The notes beneath the pieces are model-generated. The model did no database searches and was not told the origin of the DNA. It was given only the letters and a program-made list of their open reading frames with translations. Positions 50,245 through 60,900 of a stretch of DNA of 64,000 bases are shown here, in pieces (the stretch's first letter is position 1; each line of letters starts with the position of its first letter). A program made the position numbers and the translations under genes. This DNA is from Paenibacillus_AR mesotrionivorans (GTDB lineage Bacteria > Bacillota > Bacilli > Paenibacillales > NBRC-103111): assembly GCF_046098205.1 (NCBI RefSeq), contig NZ_JBJURJ010000021.1, forward strand, positions 1 through 64,000. Reading direction: 5' to 3'.

Positions 50245-53200
50245 TTACAGCTTGCCTACGGGCACCTTCTGATTCAACCGGGCTGCGATAGCCGCAGCTT
50301 GGGCGCGGGTAAGCGCTCCGCCCGGAAGCAGTGCTTGATCCTGGCCGTCAATAATGCCTTCGCGGATACACAGGGCAACAGCCTCTCTTGCCCACTCCGG
50401 AATCACGGCCCCATCCGTAAACTCACCCAGGATGGCGTCAACGGAAGCCGCATCTACTGCCGTCTGTCCTCCCAGCAGCGCAAGCGCCCGGCCTGCCATC
50501 ACCATAGCCTCCAACCGGGACAGCTCACCCTCCGGACGGAAGGTTCCGTCCTCGAAGCCGTTCACCAGACCGTTAGCGGAAGCAATGGCAACACTACGGC
50601 TGAACCAGTCATCCGCGGATACATCCGTGAAGCCTGCTGTGGCTTGCTGGCTCATCAGACCCAACACACGAAGCAGCACTGTCGGATATTCTGCGCGGGT
50701 AATTCTGCTGTCCGGAGCAAACTCATCGGCTCCGCGGCCCAGCATAAACAGCTTGCCGCTGGCTGCTGCAATCACATCCTTCGCCCAGCTGTCGGCAGCC
50801 ACGTCGGCAAAGGAAGGTTTATTCTTGATGAAGGCAATGCTGCCGTCATCCGTCAGAGTCAGGTTCACATATGCTTTGTTGTTGTCGATGTCCAATGCCC
50901 ACGGAACCGTAGTCCAATTGCCGTTTTTGCTTCTCAGCACCACGCCGGTAATATCCTTGGCGGCAATGCTGTCGGGAATCGCCACTCTTGCGGCTATAGA
51001 ACGTCCGGCGTAAATTCCGCTTTGGCCGATATCGAAGGTAACCCCTTCTCCGCCACCAAGCAATTCTGCCTGAAGGGATCCGGCAATGGCTTCAAGCTCC
51101 GCCTTTTCGGAAGCCGTGTTCTTCTCCAGCACCAGCTTCAGATCTTTGCCTGATTCAGCTGCGAGATGTGCCGGAATAGTCAGATCAGCGAAGGGCAGCG
51201 CCAAACGCAGAGTTTGCCCGTTCTTGGCAGCTTGGGCCAGCAGGCCGGAGCCGATTTCGAACTCGTAGCCGTTTACCAGCGCATTGCTGCCTTCGATCAA
51301 TACCTGCTTTGGATTAACAGTGCTGACTCCCGCCTTGTCGACACGGGCCACCAACCGGTCATTGCGCAATTCGGTTGCAACCGTATCGCCATTGGCCTTA
51401 ATATCCGAATTTCCTCCACCCATGAATCCTCCGCCGCCACCACCTGGTGCAGGCTGGCTCCAAACCTTCGCTTCCATCAGCGTGGAAACAGCCGCAGCCA
51501 GCTTGCCGCCTACAGCGCGTTTGGCTACCGCCACCTTGTTTCCTGCCGCCGCGGCAACTACGCCGTCCGCAGGGAGGAGCGGCCAGCCGCTAACGTCATT
51601 CTTGTAGCGGGGAGCCGGAGTTACACCAGCTGCCGGATATACCTTGTACACCAGCTCCGCATCGGTCATTTCTCCGGCAGCCACCACGTTGACTTTGGTG
51701 ACACCCGGATTTTTGTCGACAGTAGCAGTGTAGGCACTCACGTCAGTGGATACATCCACCACAGTCATGCCTTGAAGCGCCACATCCTTGGTAATCTGGT
51801 ACTCCGCCTTCACAATAGCGGATCCTTCGGAGACAGCTTGAACAGTACCGGTATTCGATACACTGGCCGCTTCTCCGGTATAAATGGAGTAAGTAAGCTT
51901 ATCCAAATCCGCAGCGGGTACGGGAACTTCTCTGAATAAGGGCTTTTTGTCCGTATCCACGCCGTTGGAATAGCGCAGGAAGGCTTCCACTTTCTTTTGG
52001 TCTGCTACATGAAGGTTAGGAAGCTTTCGCAGAACCAAGGCCACCGGCACTTGATAGCTGCCGTTGGTCACCTTCACCGTTGTACCGTTTCTGTTGCCTG
52101 CACGGTCAACTGCATCAAACACAAGGTCCAGCTTCGGCTCCGTTCCCGAAACCGAGATATTGCCGGAGAAACGTCCGTCCTGGCCAACAGTCAGGCGCTG
52201 TCCGTTTACCCGCAATTCCGCATCATTGCTGGTTTGCCCTACTACCAGGATTTTGCCGTCGGTTGTGCGTTCACCGGAAAGCGGAGTATCCAGATAGAGG
52301 ATAGGTGCAATGGTATCCACGGTCAGGTAAAGCATGGTAATGGAGAAATCTCCGGTTTGTTTGTTCGTAGACCGCAGTTCAATCCCATACGTGCCGTCGG
52401 TTGTAAAATTGGAGAAATCCAATACACCCGAGCTGCCAGATGCCTTATTCGTAAGGGTGGTTTTGGCGATGGACTTGCCGTCAAACAGCGCCTCCACATC
52501 CACATTTTGCTGGTCGGAGCTAAGCACAATCCGCTGCTGCGTAACGCTGGACAGCACATCCGCATACGCTGTTGTGGCTTCAGCCACCTTCACGGTATCC
52601 GAAGGCTGAATGCTCATAACCGGTTTGGCCGGAACAGGGAGCAGCGTATTAGCCGTATCCGTCCGGTTTGCGAAATGCAGATTTTCATTCTTGTCCGTTT
52701 CCGCATCGGGTCTAACTGCCGCCGATACGCCCACCACATACTTCTGGCCCACCTGCAGACCTTGATAGGTAAAGTCATCATTCGCTACAGGCTTGCTGTC
52801 CAGATTGGATTGGTCCACCACACTGGAGCGGGAGGCCTTGGTCCAGCCACCCAGCCGGATGCCTTCATACTTGCCGCTTTGGGCATTCCAGTACGGAGCC
52901 AATTCCTCTTCCGTGAACAAGAGGGAGGAGAAATTGTCGTATTCGCTCAATGTGCCGTTTTGATCCTGCTGCATCACTTCGATGGTGTAGCTGTGCTCAA
53001 ACCCGGCTTGTGCCGGCTTTTTGCCTGCCGGTCTGAAGGACAGGTTGAAATATCCGTTCCCGGCGGGCTTCACAGCCACATCCTGTACTTCATTGGGAGC
53101 CAGCGGATCAATAACCGTAAACTTCTGCTCGCTGGTTTTCGTACCGAAGGTATTGGAGGACTTCAGCTCGGCACGCAGATAATAATCGCCCTGCGGCAGC

Positions 53201-56200
53201 ATTCCCCGGATATCCTCCGTAGCACCCAAAAGGGATACCTGTGACACATCAATATTCACACTGCCCATTGCTGTGGTGCCGGACATATTGCCTCCGGCTG
53301 TAACCTCCAGATCCTTGGCTACGAGCAGTCCCGCCGAACCCGGCTGGGCTGCCTCTTCACCTGCAGCAGCAGGAGGTTGTACAGCATCCTTGGTCAAATA
53401 GAGATTTACGGTATCCCCGGGTTTGGCATTCGCCACCTTCCAGGAGGCCGTAAAGGTATTCGGGTTTTGATCCGGCTTCGTCAGCCGCACTTCATCCAGC
53501 TTGGAAACCACGGGAATGTTAAGCAGTCTGGAATCCACCTGCTGGTCAGCATACAGCTTCCAGGTTCCGCCGGCTTTATTAGCCGGTACGGCAATGTAGA
53601 CCTTTTTCACAGCACCGTTCTGTCCATTCAATTCCTGAGTAAAGGCATTGGCTAAAGGATCATTGATATTCGCCACGTCATAAACAAGCGGATAATCCTG
53701 ACCGTTGTTATCCTTCATAATCAGGTTGGGAACGGTGCTGCCGTAATACTCGACCTCCAACAGTGCATCACCGGAAACGGAGCTCATGGGAATCTCATGA
53801 AGCCGCCCTTCCTCCGCTACCTTAATGCCGCCGATACCCACTCCGAAGGAGCCGTTATCCAGCAGATCCACACCACTGGCGACGCTGTGGTACTCAATTT
53901 CATGCAGCGTGTCTTCCTTGGTTACCCAAGAGGTAGCCAAGGTTTCCACACCTTGACCCAATACAATCAGCTTGGGACCGTTCTCCGGATCCTGAATCCG
54001 CAGATACGCCAGACCTTCCGGAAGCTTCTCGCCGGAGGTACCGAATTCAATGCCCCCGTTGAAGTAGTAGGTGATGCCCAAGGTGAGGAAAAGAATAGTG
54101 TAGCTTCCCCACATCTTGTCGTTGTTTACACCCAGAGAAACGCCTGCCAGCGGCTTGCCGCCTACGACAGGAACATCCTCGGGGATTTGAATCTTGGCAC
54201 TCACGAAACCCTCGAAATCTATTCGGTTCTTGATCAGATTCTGTCCCACGAACAGGGACGCTTTGCCGATAATGATGTTCCAGCCCAGTACATCCAGCTC
54301 CGCAGAAGCCGCAACGAACCAGGGTTTTACCCACTGGGCAGCAATTTTAGCTTCTGTAATCATTTTTATCTTTTCGGAGGCAGGCGTTGGCTTATAGTCC
54401 AGCTTGCCGAGAATCTTAAAGCCGGTTTTCTTCAAAGTCAGATCAATGCTGCCATAGAAAATGGCGGGCGGAACCCCGAAGTTAATATCCGCGCCGGCCT
54501 CAAGGGTCAGCGGCACATCTCCTTCACCTGCAATGGTATCCGCCAGCTCGCGAATGGCACCGCGGATGCCCTGCAGATAGGTAGCGGCAAAAATCGCTAC
54601 GCCCGGGTCACCCAGCCTTGCCTCAAAACCAATCACATCCGGCAGCACCCGTTTGTCCGGGACCTGCTTGAAGGCCAGCTCCACACCCACGCCAAAATCA
54701 TTGATGATTGCCTTAAACTTGATGCCGTAGCTGTTGGAGATGCCATCTACAGGCTGCACATAATGCACAATGTGAATTTCGCCGGCGATGTCCTTGTCGT
54801 CATCCTTTTTCGGAGAATCCTTGCCGGAGCCTCCCTTGTCATCGTCTTTCTTCTTATCCTTTTTCTTCGTTACGCCAATAAGGCCAATGTCCTGATTCAG
54901 ATCGAAGCTCAGAGAGGCATCGATGCCCACAAAGCCTTTTTCGTTAAAGACTACATCTTTAATTTCCGACTCCACAATCTTGAAGCCGATGGTGCCGCCG
55001 AAGGAAATGCCCCCCGCCCGAAGGATATAGTCATTGAACTTCATGCCGAAGCCGCTGATGGTGAAGCTGGGAGCAGCGAACAGGCTGTGGCGGTTAAAAT
55101 AGACATCCTCAATGGACAATTGACGCAGCGGATTCACCCGGTCCACCAGATTGCCTGCTGCCCAAGTGAGAGAGCCGTTCAGGGATTCATCCTCTCCGCC
55201 CGGTTCATCATCCTTCTTGTCGTCATCGTCCTTCTTCTCCAACAGGGTTTTGCTGAAGCCGTTATAGAAATCCAACGTCCATTCACCCTTATGAAAAACA
55301 AATCCGCTGTTTGCTACAGAGAGTGTACCGTCACCCTTGACGGACAAGGTACGCAGGAACGGGGATTGGGCGGCACCTGTAATCAGGTTAATGTCCATGA
55401 CATCCAGCTGTCCCTTGGCAAACACCATATCCTTCCCGCGGTAAGCCACGGCTTTATTGATAATGGCGGGTTCGCTGGTAGTGTCCACCACATATTGCAG
55501 GTCCTTGCCGCTGCCGATCTGGTTGATCATGCCGCGGATTTCAACCAGAACCTCGTCTTCGCCTTTTTTCCGGTCATCCAAGTCATCCTTAAGGTCCTTC
55601 AGCTCCTTCTCACTTTCGAAGGCCTGCAGGCGGTAGGTTGGTGATTTTTGCTGCTCGTTTTTGTATTCCCCGCCGAAGTCGGGATCCACAAGCTGACCAA
55701 CCCGGACCATCTTATCCAAGGCAGTAGTCAAAGTGACCTTCATTGCCTGAATTTGATCTCTGGATGGGGCAGCCTCTTCCGGGAAAGCCTCCATATAATC
55801 GGGTTTTACTTTTGTATCAAAATCACCGTTTAAAGTTACTGTATTTTTAATCACAGCCAAGATATTGGCCTTCTTGACCCGGGCTGCTTCATTCTCGGTA
55901 ACCACAAAGCGCTGAGCCGTCGTCAGGTCATACAAGCCGCCTGTATCAGCGGTATCCTTATAATCCACTTCCACCTGGTACTCGCCTAACGGCAAGGCGG
56001 GACCCAAGTCTGCCTTCAGCACCTTGCCGGTGGCATCCACAAGATCACCGGTGCGGTAAGTAATCCGCATATCACCCATTTGCCCATCATTGGCGGGCTG
56101 CATAATAACAGATTGCTTCACCGGTACCTTATAGCGGTTGCCGGTTGCGGTTTCCTTTAGATACAGGTCAAAATTCGGGTCGGAGGAAGCATTGCCCGGA

Positions 56201-57801
56201 TTATACGCCTCTACATTCGATAAGTTCAGTGTGATGTATTTGACATCTGAGGCAAAGGCCTCTTCCGGAGTCATAGCGTACACAAAGGTTTGTGCAGCAA
56301 CCCCTACCGGAGGAAGGAAAACGAAGTTGGCCTTGCTGCATTCATATTGGGCTTTGATGGCCTCATTCTCTATTTTCTTAATCTCTTGTCCCATCTCTTC
56401 ACTTGTTACAGAAAGCAAATATTCGGGTGTTGTCGGCCAGGGGCGGCCCTTTGCCTGTACGAGAAAGGTAGCCGTTACTATGTCACCGGGCTCAAATTTG
56501 GGCTGAATGCCCAACTCGGCTTCAGCTGGTGTCGCCGGTTTTATGAACACCGCTGACTGGGTATTGCCGGGCAGCGTCTTCACCTTGCCGTCTGAGCCTC
56601 TAACGATTTTCCCGTTCTCATCCATCTCCACAAATTTAAGTGCATTATCCAATTGCATGTTGGCGACGATGTTGGAATGCTTCATCTTAAAGGATTCCAT
56701 ATTTTCGATTTCGGCCGTAATCTGGAATACGCCCTCATCCACATACCCGCTGCCGTCCTCCAAGGCTGCCAATTGATTGACCGGATCAATATAACGGATG
56801 GAGAACACCTTGTCCGGAGAGATAATTTCGCCCAATCCATAAACCGTCTCGAAGGTGCGGGCCGACCCTGCCGGAATCCGGTCCGGGTTCCAATACAAGG
56901 CCACAGCCGAATCCGCCGAGCCAAAATCATTGGTGTCGGTGGTGAAATCCAGGTTTTCATTGACTTCATAATCCCATTTGGTGTTGGCCATTCTGGCCCA
57001 ATGTCCAACGACCATTTCATCTACAATATTGATGTCGTTCTCGGAAAAGTTATTGAAGCCGTAAGCCGTCACATTGGTAGCCAACGGATTGGTGCTGTCG
57101 TATTTGTCCTTCATGACCCAATAAGCCGGCAGTGTTCGGAGAGTGCGATCCAGACCTGTGTATGCTGAATCTACCTTATCCTCATCCACCAGCCTGCGCT
57201 CTACTTGAAGGGGACGATCAGAAACTGCCCCTACCTGGAATGCAGGACCATCATTGCTGCCCACCATGGTATCCAGCAAAATCCGCGAACCCACCTGCAC
57301 ATCCGCCTGGGTAGGGTTGTTGACGATGTAGCCTACGTTTACATTGCCGGCATTCATGATGTCCGATGTATCGGTGTAGAGCTTCAACACTTGTGTAATT
57401 TGGACTCCCTTGATGCTCCAGGTTGTCTCAATTTGTTTGGTGCCGTCGGAATTCTCCACAATCCGCGGAGGGGAAATTTCCGAGAAGAAATCGGCTCCGA
57501 ATTTATACGGATTACCGAAGATATAGTCCGTTCCGTCGATCCGGAAGGTGGTAAAGGAGGTTTCCGGATCATCCCCCTGGTACATCATGTTAACATTCTG
57601 GTCATTCTTGCGGACGGGTTGTCCGTCCACGGTCCGGATCGCAAACCGGCCCGTATGATTATTGACCGTTACCTTCACGAAGCTGTTGCTGACCACCGTC
57701 ACGTCTTCTTTGCCGATTTCATTGGCAAAGGCCGAAACCGGAAGCCCCAAGGCCAGAATGGCAGCCAATATAATGGCGATTGCCTGTTTAATCCCTCTCA
57801 T
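50245..57801 (-). CDS. Giant SLH-anchored exported protein with unusual beta-rich core (2,518 residues)
   Basis: The signal peptide is clear (MRGIKQAIAIILAAILALGL, cleavage near AFA-NE). Residues about 30-450 form a beta-sandwich-rich region I cannot assign. A helical charged stretch (about 690-760) precedes a segment bounded by two Lys/Asp-rich linkers (near 860 and 985). From about 990 to 1260 many alternating hydrophobic strands follow (LTLEAGADINFGVPPAIFYG, GFKILGKLDYKP, LFLTLGITYYFNGGIEFG) that look like a long amphipathic beta-sheet or barrel. Fibronectin- and Ig-like regions (about 1480-1960), a polyglycine linker (about 2120) and SLH domains (about 2330-2518) end it. AAGGAG lies about ten bases before ATG. 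Function unknown. Confidence 0.85.
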   Translation of the reverse strand: MRGIKQAIAIILAAILALGLPVSAFANEIGKEDVTVVSNSFVKVTVNNHTGRFAIRTVDGQPVRKNDQNVNMMYQGDDPETSFTTFRIDGTDYIFGNPYKFGADFFSEISPPRIVENSDGTKQIETTWSIKGVQITQVLKLYTDTSDIMNAGNVNVGYIVNNPTQADVQVGSRILLDTMVGSNDGPAFQVGAVSDRPLQVERRLVDEDKVDSAYTGLDRTLRTLPAYWVMKDKYDSTNPLATNVTAYGFNNFSENDINIVDEMVVGHWARMANTKWDYEVNENLDFTTDTNDFGSADSAVALYWNPDRIPAGSARTFETVYGLGEIISPDKVFSIRYIDPVNQLAALEDGSGYVDEGVFQITAEIENMESFKMKHSNIVANMQLDNALKFVEMDENGKIVRGSDGKVKTLPGNTQSAVFIKPATPAEAELGIQPKFEPGDIVTATFLVQAKGRPWPTTPEYLLSVTSEEMGQEIKKIENEAIKAQYECSKANFVFLPPVGVAAQTFVYAMTPEEAFASDVKYITLNLSNVEAYNPGNASSDPNFDLYLKETATGNRYKVPVKQSVIMQPANDGQMGDMRITYRTGDLVDATGKVLKADLGPALPLGEYQVEVDYKDTADTGGLYDLTTAQRFVVTENEAARVKKANILAVIKNTVTLNGDFDTKVKPDYMEAFPEEAAPSRDQIQAMKVTLTTALDKMVRVGQLVDPDFGGEYKNEQQKSPTYRLQAFESEKELKDLKDDLDDRKKGEDEVLVEIRGMINQIGSGKDLQYVVDTTSEPAIINKAVAYRGKDMVFAKGQLDVMDINLITGAAQSPFLRTLSVKGDGTLSVANSGFVFHKGEWTLDFYNGFSKTLLEKKDDDDKKDDEPGGEDESLNGSLTWAAGNLVDRVNPLRQLSIEDVYFNRHSLFAAPSFTISGFGMKFNDYILRAGGISFGGTIGFKIVESEIKDVVFNEKGFVGIDASLSFDLNQDIGLIGVTKKKDKKKDDDKGGSGKDSPKKDDDKDIAGEIHIVHYVQPVDGISNSYGIKFKAIINDFGVGVELAFKQVPDKRVLPDVIGFEARLGDPGVAIFAATYLQGIRGAIRELADTIAGEGDVPLTLEAGADINFGVPPAIFYGSIDLTLKKTGFKILGKLDYKPTPASEKIKMITEAKIAAQWVKPWFVAASAELDVLGWNIIIGKASLFVGQNLIKNRIDFEGFVSAKIQIPEDVPVVGGKPLAGVSLGVNNDKMWGSYTILFLTLGITYYFNGGIEFGTSGEKLPEGLAYLRIQDPENGPKLIVLGQGVETLATSWVTKEDTLHEIEYHSVASGVDLLDNGSFGVGIGGIKVAEEGRLHEIPMSSVSGDALLEVEYYGSTVPNLIMKDNNGQDYPLVYDVANINDPLANAFTQELNGQNGAVKKVYIAVPANKAGGTWKLYADQQVDSRLLNIPVVSKLDEVRLTKPDQNPNTFTASWKVANAKPGDTVNLYLTKDAVQPPAAAGEEAAQPGSAGLLVAKDLEVTAGGNMSGTTAMGSVNIDVSQVSLLGATEDIRGMLPQGDYYLRAELKSSNTFGTKTSEQKFTVIDPLAPNEVQDVAVKPAGNGYFNLSFRPAGKKPAQAGFEHSYTIEVMQQDQNGTLSEYDNFSSLLFTEEELAPYWNAQSGKYEGIRLGGWTKASRSSVVDQSNLDSKPVANDDFTYQGLQVGQKYVVGVSAAVRPDAETDKNENLHFANRTDTANTLLPVPAKPVMSIQPSDTVKVAEATTAYADVLSSVTQQRIVLSSDQQNVDVEALFDGKSIAKTTLTNKASGSSGVLDFSNFTTDGTYGIELRSTNKQTGDFSITMLYLTVDTIAPILYLDTPLSGERTTDGKILVVGQTSNDAELRVNGQRLTVGQDGRFSGNISVSGTEPKLDLVFDAVDRAGNRNGTTVKVTNGSYQVPVALVLRKLPNLHVADQKKVEAFLRYSNGVDTDKKPLFREVPVPAADLDKLTYSIYTGEAASVSNTGTVQAVSEGSAIVKAEYQITKDVALQGMTVVDVSTDVSAYTATVDKNPGVTKVNVVAAGEMTDAELVYKVYPAAGVTPAPRYKNDVSGWPLLPADGVVAAAAGNKVAVAKRAVGGKLAAAVSTLMEAKVWSQPAPGGGGGGFMGGGNSDIKANGDTVATELRNDRLVARVDKAGVSTVNPKQVLIEGSNALVNGYEFEIGSGLLAQAAKNGQTLRLALPFADLTIPAHLAAESGKDLKLVLEKNTASEKAELEAIAGSLQAELLGGGEGVTFDIGQSGIYAGRSIAARVAIPDSIAAKDITGVVLRSKNGNWTTVPWALDIDNNKAYVNLTLTDDGSIAFIKNKPSFADVAADSWAKDVIAAASGKLFMLGRGADEFAPDSRITRAEYPTVLLRVLGLMSQQATAGFTDVSADDWFSRSVAIASANGLVNGFEDGTFRPEGELSRLEAMVMAGRALALLGGQTAVDAASVDAILGEFTDGAVIPEWAREAVALCIREGIIDGQDQALLPGGALTRAQAAAIAARLNQKVPVGKL

Positions 57802-57867
57802 CCGCTTTTGACTCCTTCATTCTAGAGATTAGCCGACCATGCTGCCGATTGTGATTAAAAGAAATCC

Positions 57868-57895
57868 CCCGGAACAGGCTTTTGCCCATTCCGGG
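57868..57895 (-). terminator. Hairpin between the 1,779- and 2,518-residue genes
   Basis: Arms CCCGGAATGGGC and GCCTGTTCCGGG (one mismatch) with an AAAA loop, followed on the minus strand by GGATTTCTTTT. It may be a partial terminator that lowers expression of the downstream giants relative to the upstream gene. Confidence 0.6.
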
Positions 57896-57973
57896 ATTCC
57901 CCATAACCTGACCCAGCGTAAACCGATGAAATGTCGAAGAAGGCTCTCAAATTGGCTTCGCCAATTTCAAGGC

Positions 57974-60900
57974 TTAATCCTTGTTGCCTACAAAGAAGGA
58001 AGCAAACTCCCTTTCTCTCTCTTGCGTTCTGACGATAATGGTGTACCAGCCTGTTTTCGGGAAGGTAACCTGGAATTGCTGCGCTGTCAGTGCTTCGTAG
58101 GATATTTCCTCGGCAATATATTTCATTTGCCCTTCCCGGTACAGTCCGGAATGATAGAGAATGCTGAAGGTAGCCCGTTCATTGGTTGCCTTCGTTCCCT
58201 CCACCATCATTTCGTCGTACCCTTGAACACGGAAGGTGATGGTGTTGGTATCGAACAGAACGGCCTCTTCCAGGCTGGAAGAAATGACTTCCCCATTGCC
58301 GGTAATCATCAGCCCGGAATTCGGTAACACAACCACGGATTGAGTAAAGGTTGCGCTGTTGCCAAGTTCATCCGTTACCGTGTACGTCACCGACTTTTTG
58401 CCCGTTGTAGCCAGGTCCAGGTCGCTGATGGTGACTGTCAGATGATCCACAGCAGACAGATTGTCGGAAACGGTGTAACCGCCCAGATCCGTATAAGGAT
58501 TGAACCCTTCCTGATTCCGGATGACGGAGATAACAGGGCGGTTAAGTTTGAGCTCCGGAGCGGTGTTATCCAGTCCGGTCACTTCAATTGGGGAAATGAT
58601 CCTTTGCCCCAAAAGATCAGAAATGGCAATTTTGGTAAGGCCATTTGTGCTGTAGATGGCAGAATGGCTGTAACGCCCGTCTGTACCGCTAATCTGATTG
58701 AGGTAGTTTCCATTATCCTTGTCAATTGAAGGCCCTGTGCCCAAGAAGATTTTGTTGGGGGCGCTGACCTGTCCGCTCAGTGTGACCTTCACCTTGCCCT
58801 TGGCATAGGTTTTGCCGTCAACGGTAACGGTTTTGTCCGGAGACAGCGTCTGACCATTTTCATCCACAAATTCGTAGACAATTTCCGGTGTTTCCAGAGC
58901 CGGGGCAATGTAGGAAATCTCCTTTTCCACAACCGTGGTATTGCCGTTTTGATCCCGTACAGTAAATTCCACCTTGCCGTTGTCCCGCATCGTAACCGGA
59001 TTTTCGCCTTGAATAACGGTGATATCCTTGGTGCTGTTGGCAGCCTTCACCACACTCAGCACAATACCCTCGGCCAAAATCACGTTGCCCTGACTGTCCT
59101 TGATGGTCTTAAAGGTTTTGGAGCCGTTGTCTCCATACTTATCTGTAGCCACAATTTCAACGGAGGGAGGTGTTTTGTCAATGTTGGCCACTGTTGCCGT
59201 TGCCGTATTTTTGTTGCCCGCCTCATCCTCAAACTCAAAGGTAAAGCTGCCGTTTTCCTTGAAGCTATGGCGTCTCGCACCCTCATTATTCAACACCCGG
59301 ACAGGCTCGGAGGTCTGCAGCTCAGCGGTGACGTTGGAGGAGGTTGGTCCGGTAATGTTATAGACAATCACTCCTTCAGGGGCTGTGTCATCAATATTAT
59401 TGACGACGGCCAACAGCCTGGCTTTCCGGTCTGTGGCGGTAAGGTCTGTCAGGTCAAAGGTGTAAATCCCGTTTTGCGGAATGCTGTACGTATTGCCCTT
59501 GACATGAACCGGTGCCGCCAAATTGTCGGTAGCGGAGGGTTTCACCTTGACTCCTGCCGGAACCGAGATGGTGAGGGACACCGCGCCGCTTCCAACGGGC
59601 TTCATGGTGCTGTAGGAAGCAATGCCGTAAAGATTATTAGCAGCAGGATTGAATGCTTTGGTATCCACATCCGCCGGGCTGCTTTCCCCGCCGCCGGGAG
59701 AACGGAACTTCACCTTCAGCTGAAGCTGGGCAGGTGTTGCTGCATCAACCGGGGTGCGGACAAAGTTGGTGTACGGCATCCAGTTGGTCCAATTGATCCC
59801 GTTATCCTTGGAGATGGCATATTCGAAGCCGTGCTTCGTGGTATTCTGCAGCTCCAGCTGAAGCACTGCCTTATATCCGTCTGTCTCGTTTCCTTCGAAG
59901 GCAATCAGATCGGATTGCAGCACCTGCACCGGACTATTATCCTCCCGCGACAACCGGAAAGTGCCTGTGTGGGTAATCGCTGCATTTCCCGCTCCATCGA
60001 TTGCATAGACGTACAAGATGAAGTTGGCTGTTTCGCCTGCGGCAAGTACGGAGTTGTCCAAAGTTGTCTTCCCATCCTTGGGAAGCGTCTGCCAGCCCGG
60101 GGATGCATCACCTGGGGCAGGAACATCCTCCCGGACCCACTGATAGCTTACCTTCATGTCATCGGGCCGCTGCAGCTCTGTAGCCGTTACAGTAACCGCA
60201 TGGCTTGGTTTGGCGTAGTTAACACCGTTGATGTTGAAGGTAACAGCAGGCGCCGTATTGTCAAACTTGTACAACTGGTTGAAGTAATAGCTTTGTGCCC
60301 CCGCCTCCTGGACACGGATATGCAGGTATTGCTCACCGTTCAGTGCGGGATCGGCGGGAACCCAGACGGTAGTAGGGTGCTCATAAACCGCCGAGGTGAC
60401 CGTGTTGGCCGCATAAACAGAGCTTGTTACGGAGGGCGCTGCTGCGCTGTCCACAACCGGAACGTTTGGTACAGGGCCGCTGCCATAAACGGCCGCGAGG
60501 ACCGTCGGTGTAAACTGACTGTCTGCCGGACGCACCGGGGAGCTGCTGTAGGCATAGGCCACAGCTTCCACTTGAACCTTTGTAATCGTGAGCTTTACAT
60601 TTTGGCTCTTCATAAAAATAGTGGAGGTAGGCGAGAAGGAAACCTCAATTTTATCGGACGAATTAACGGTTGCCGAAGCCGACTTCTGTGCAGCCGTTAT
60701 ATTACCCGCATGATCCGCACCCTGCAGGTACAGGTCATAGGTGCCATCTTCAAAAACATGACCTTGTGTGGAGACAATGTAATCCATCGGAACAGTAGTC
60801 CATCCGATTGAGCTTGGCGCTTCATGCTCCTTCACCCACTGGTACTGCACATTAGCCGCATCAATGCCGCTGTGCTTATCCGTTGCGGTTATGAGTGCTT

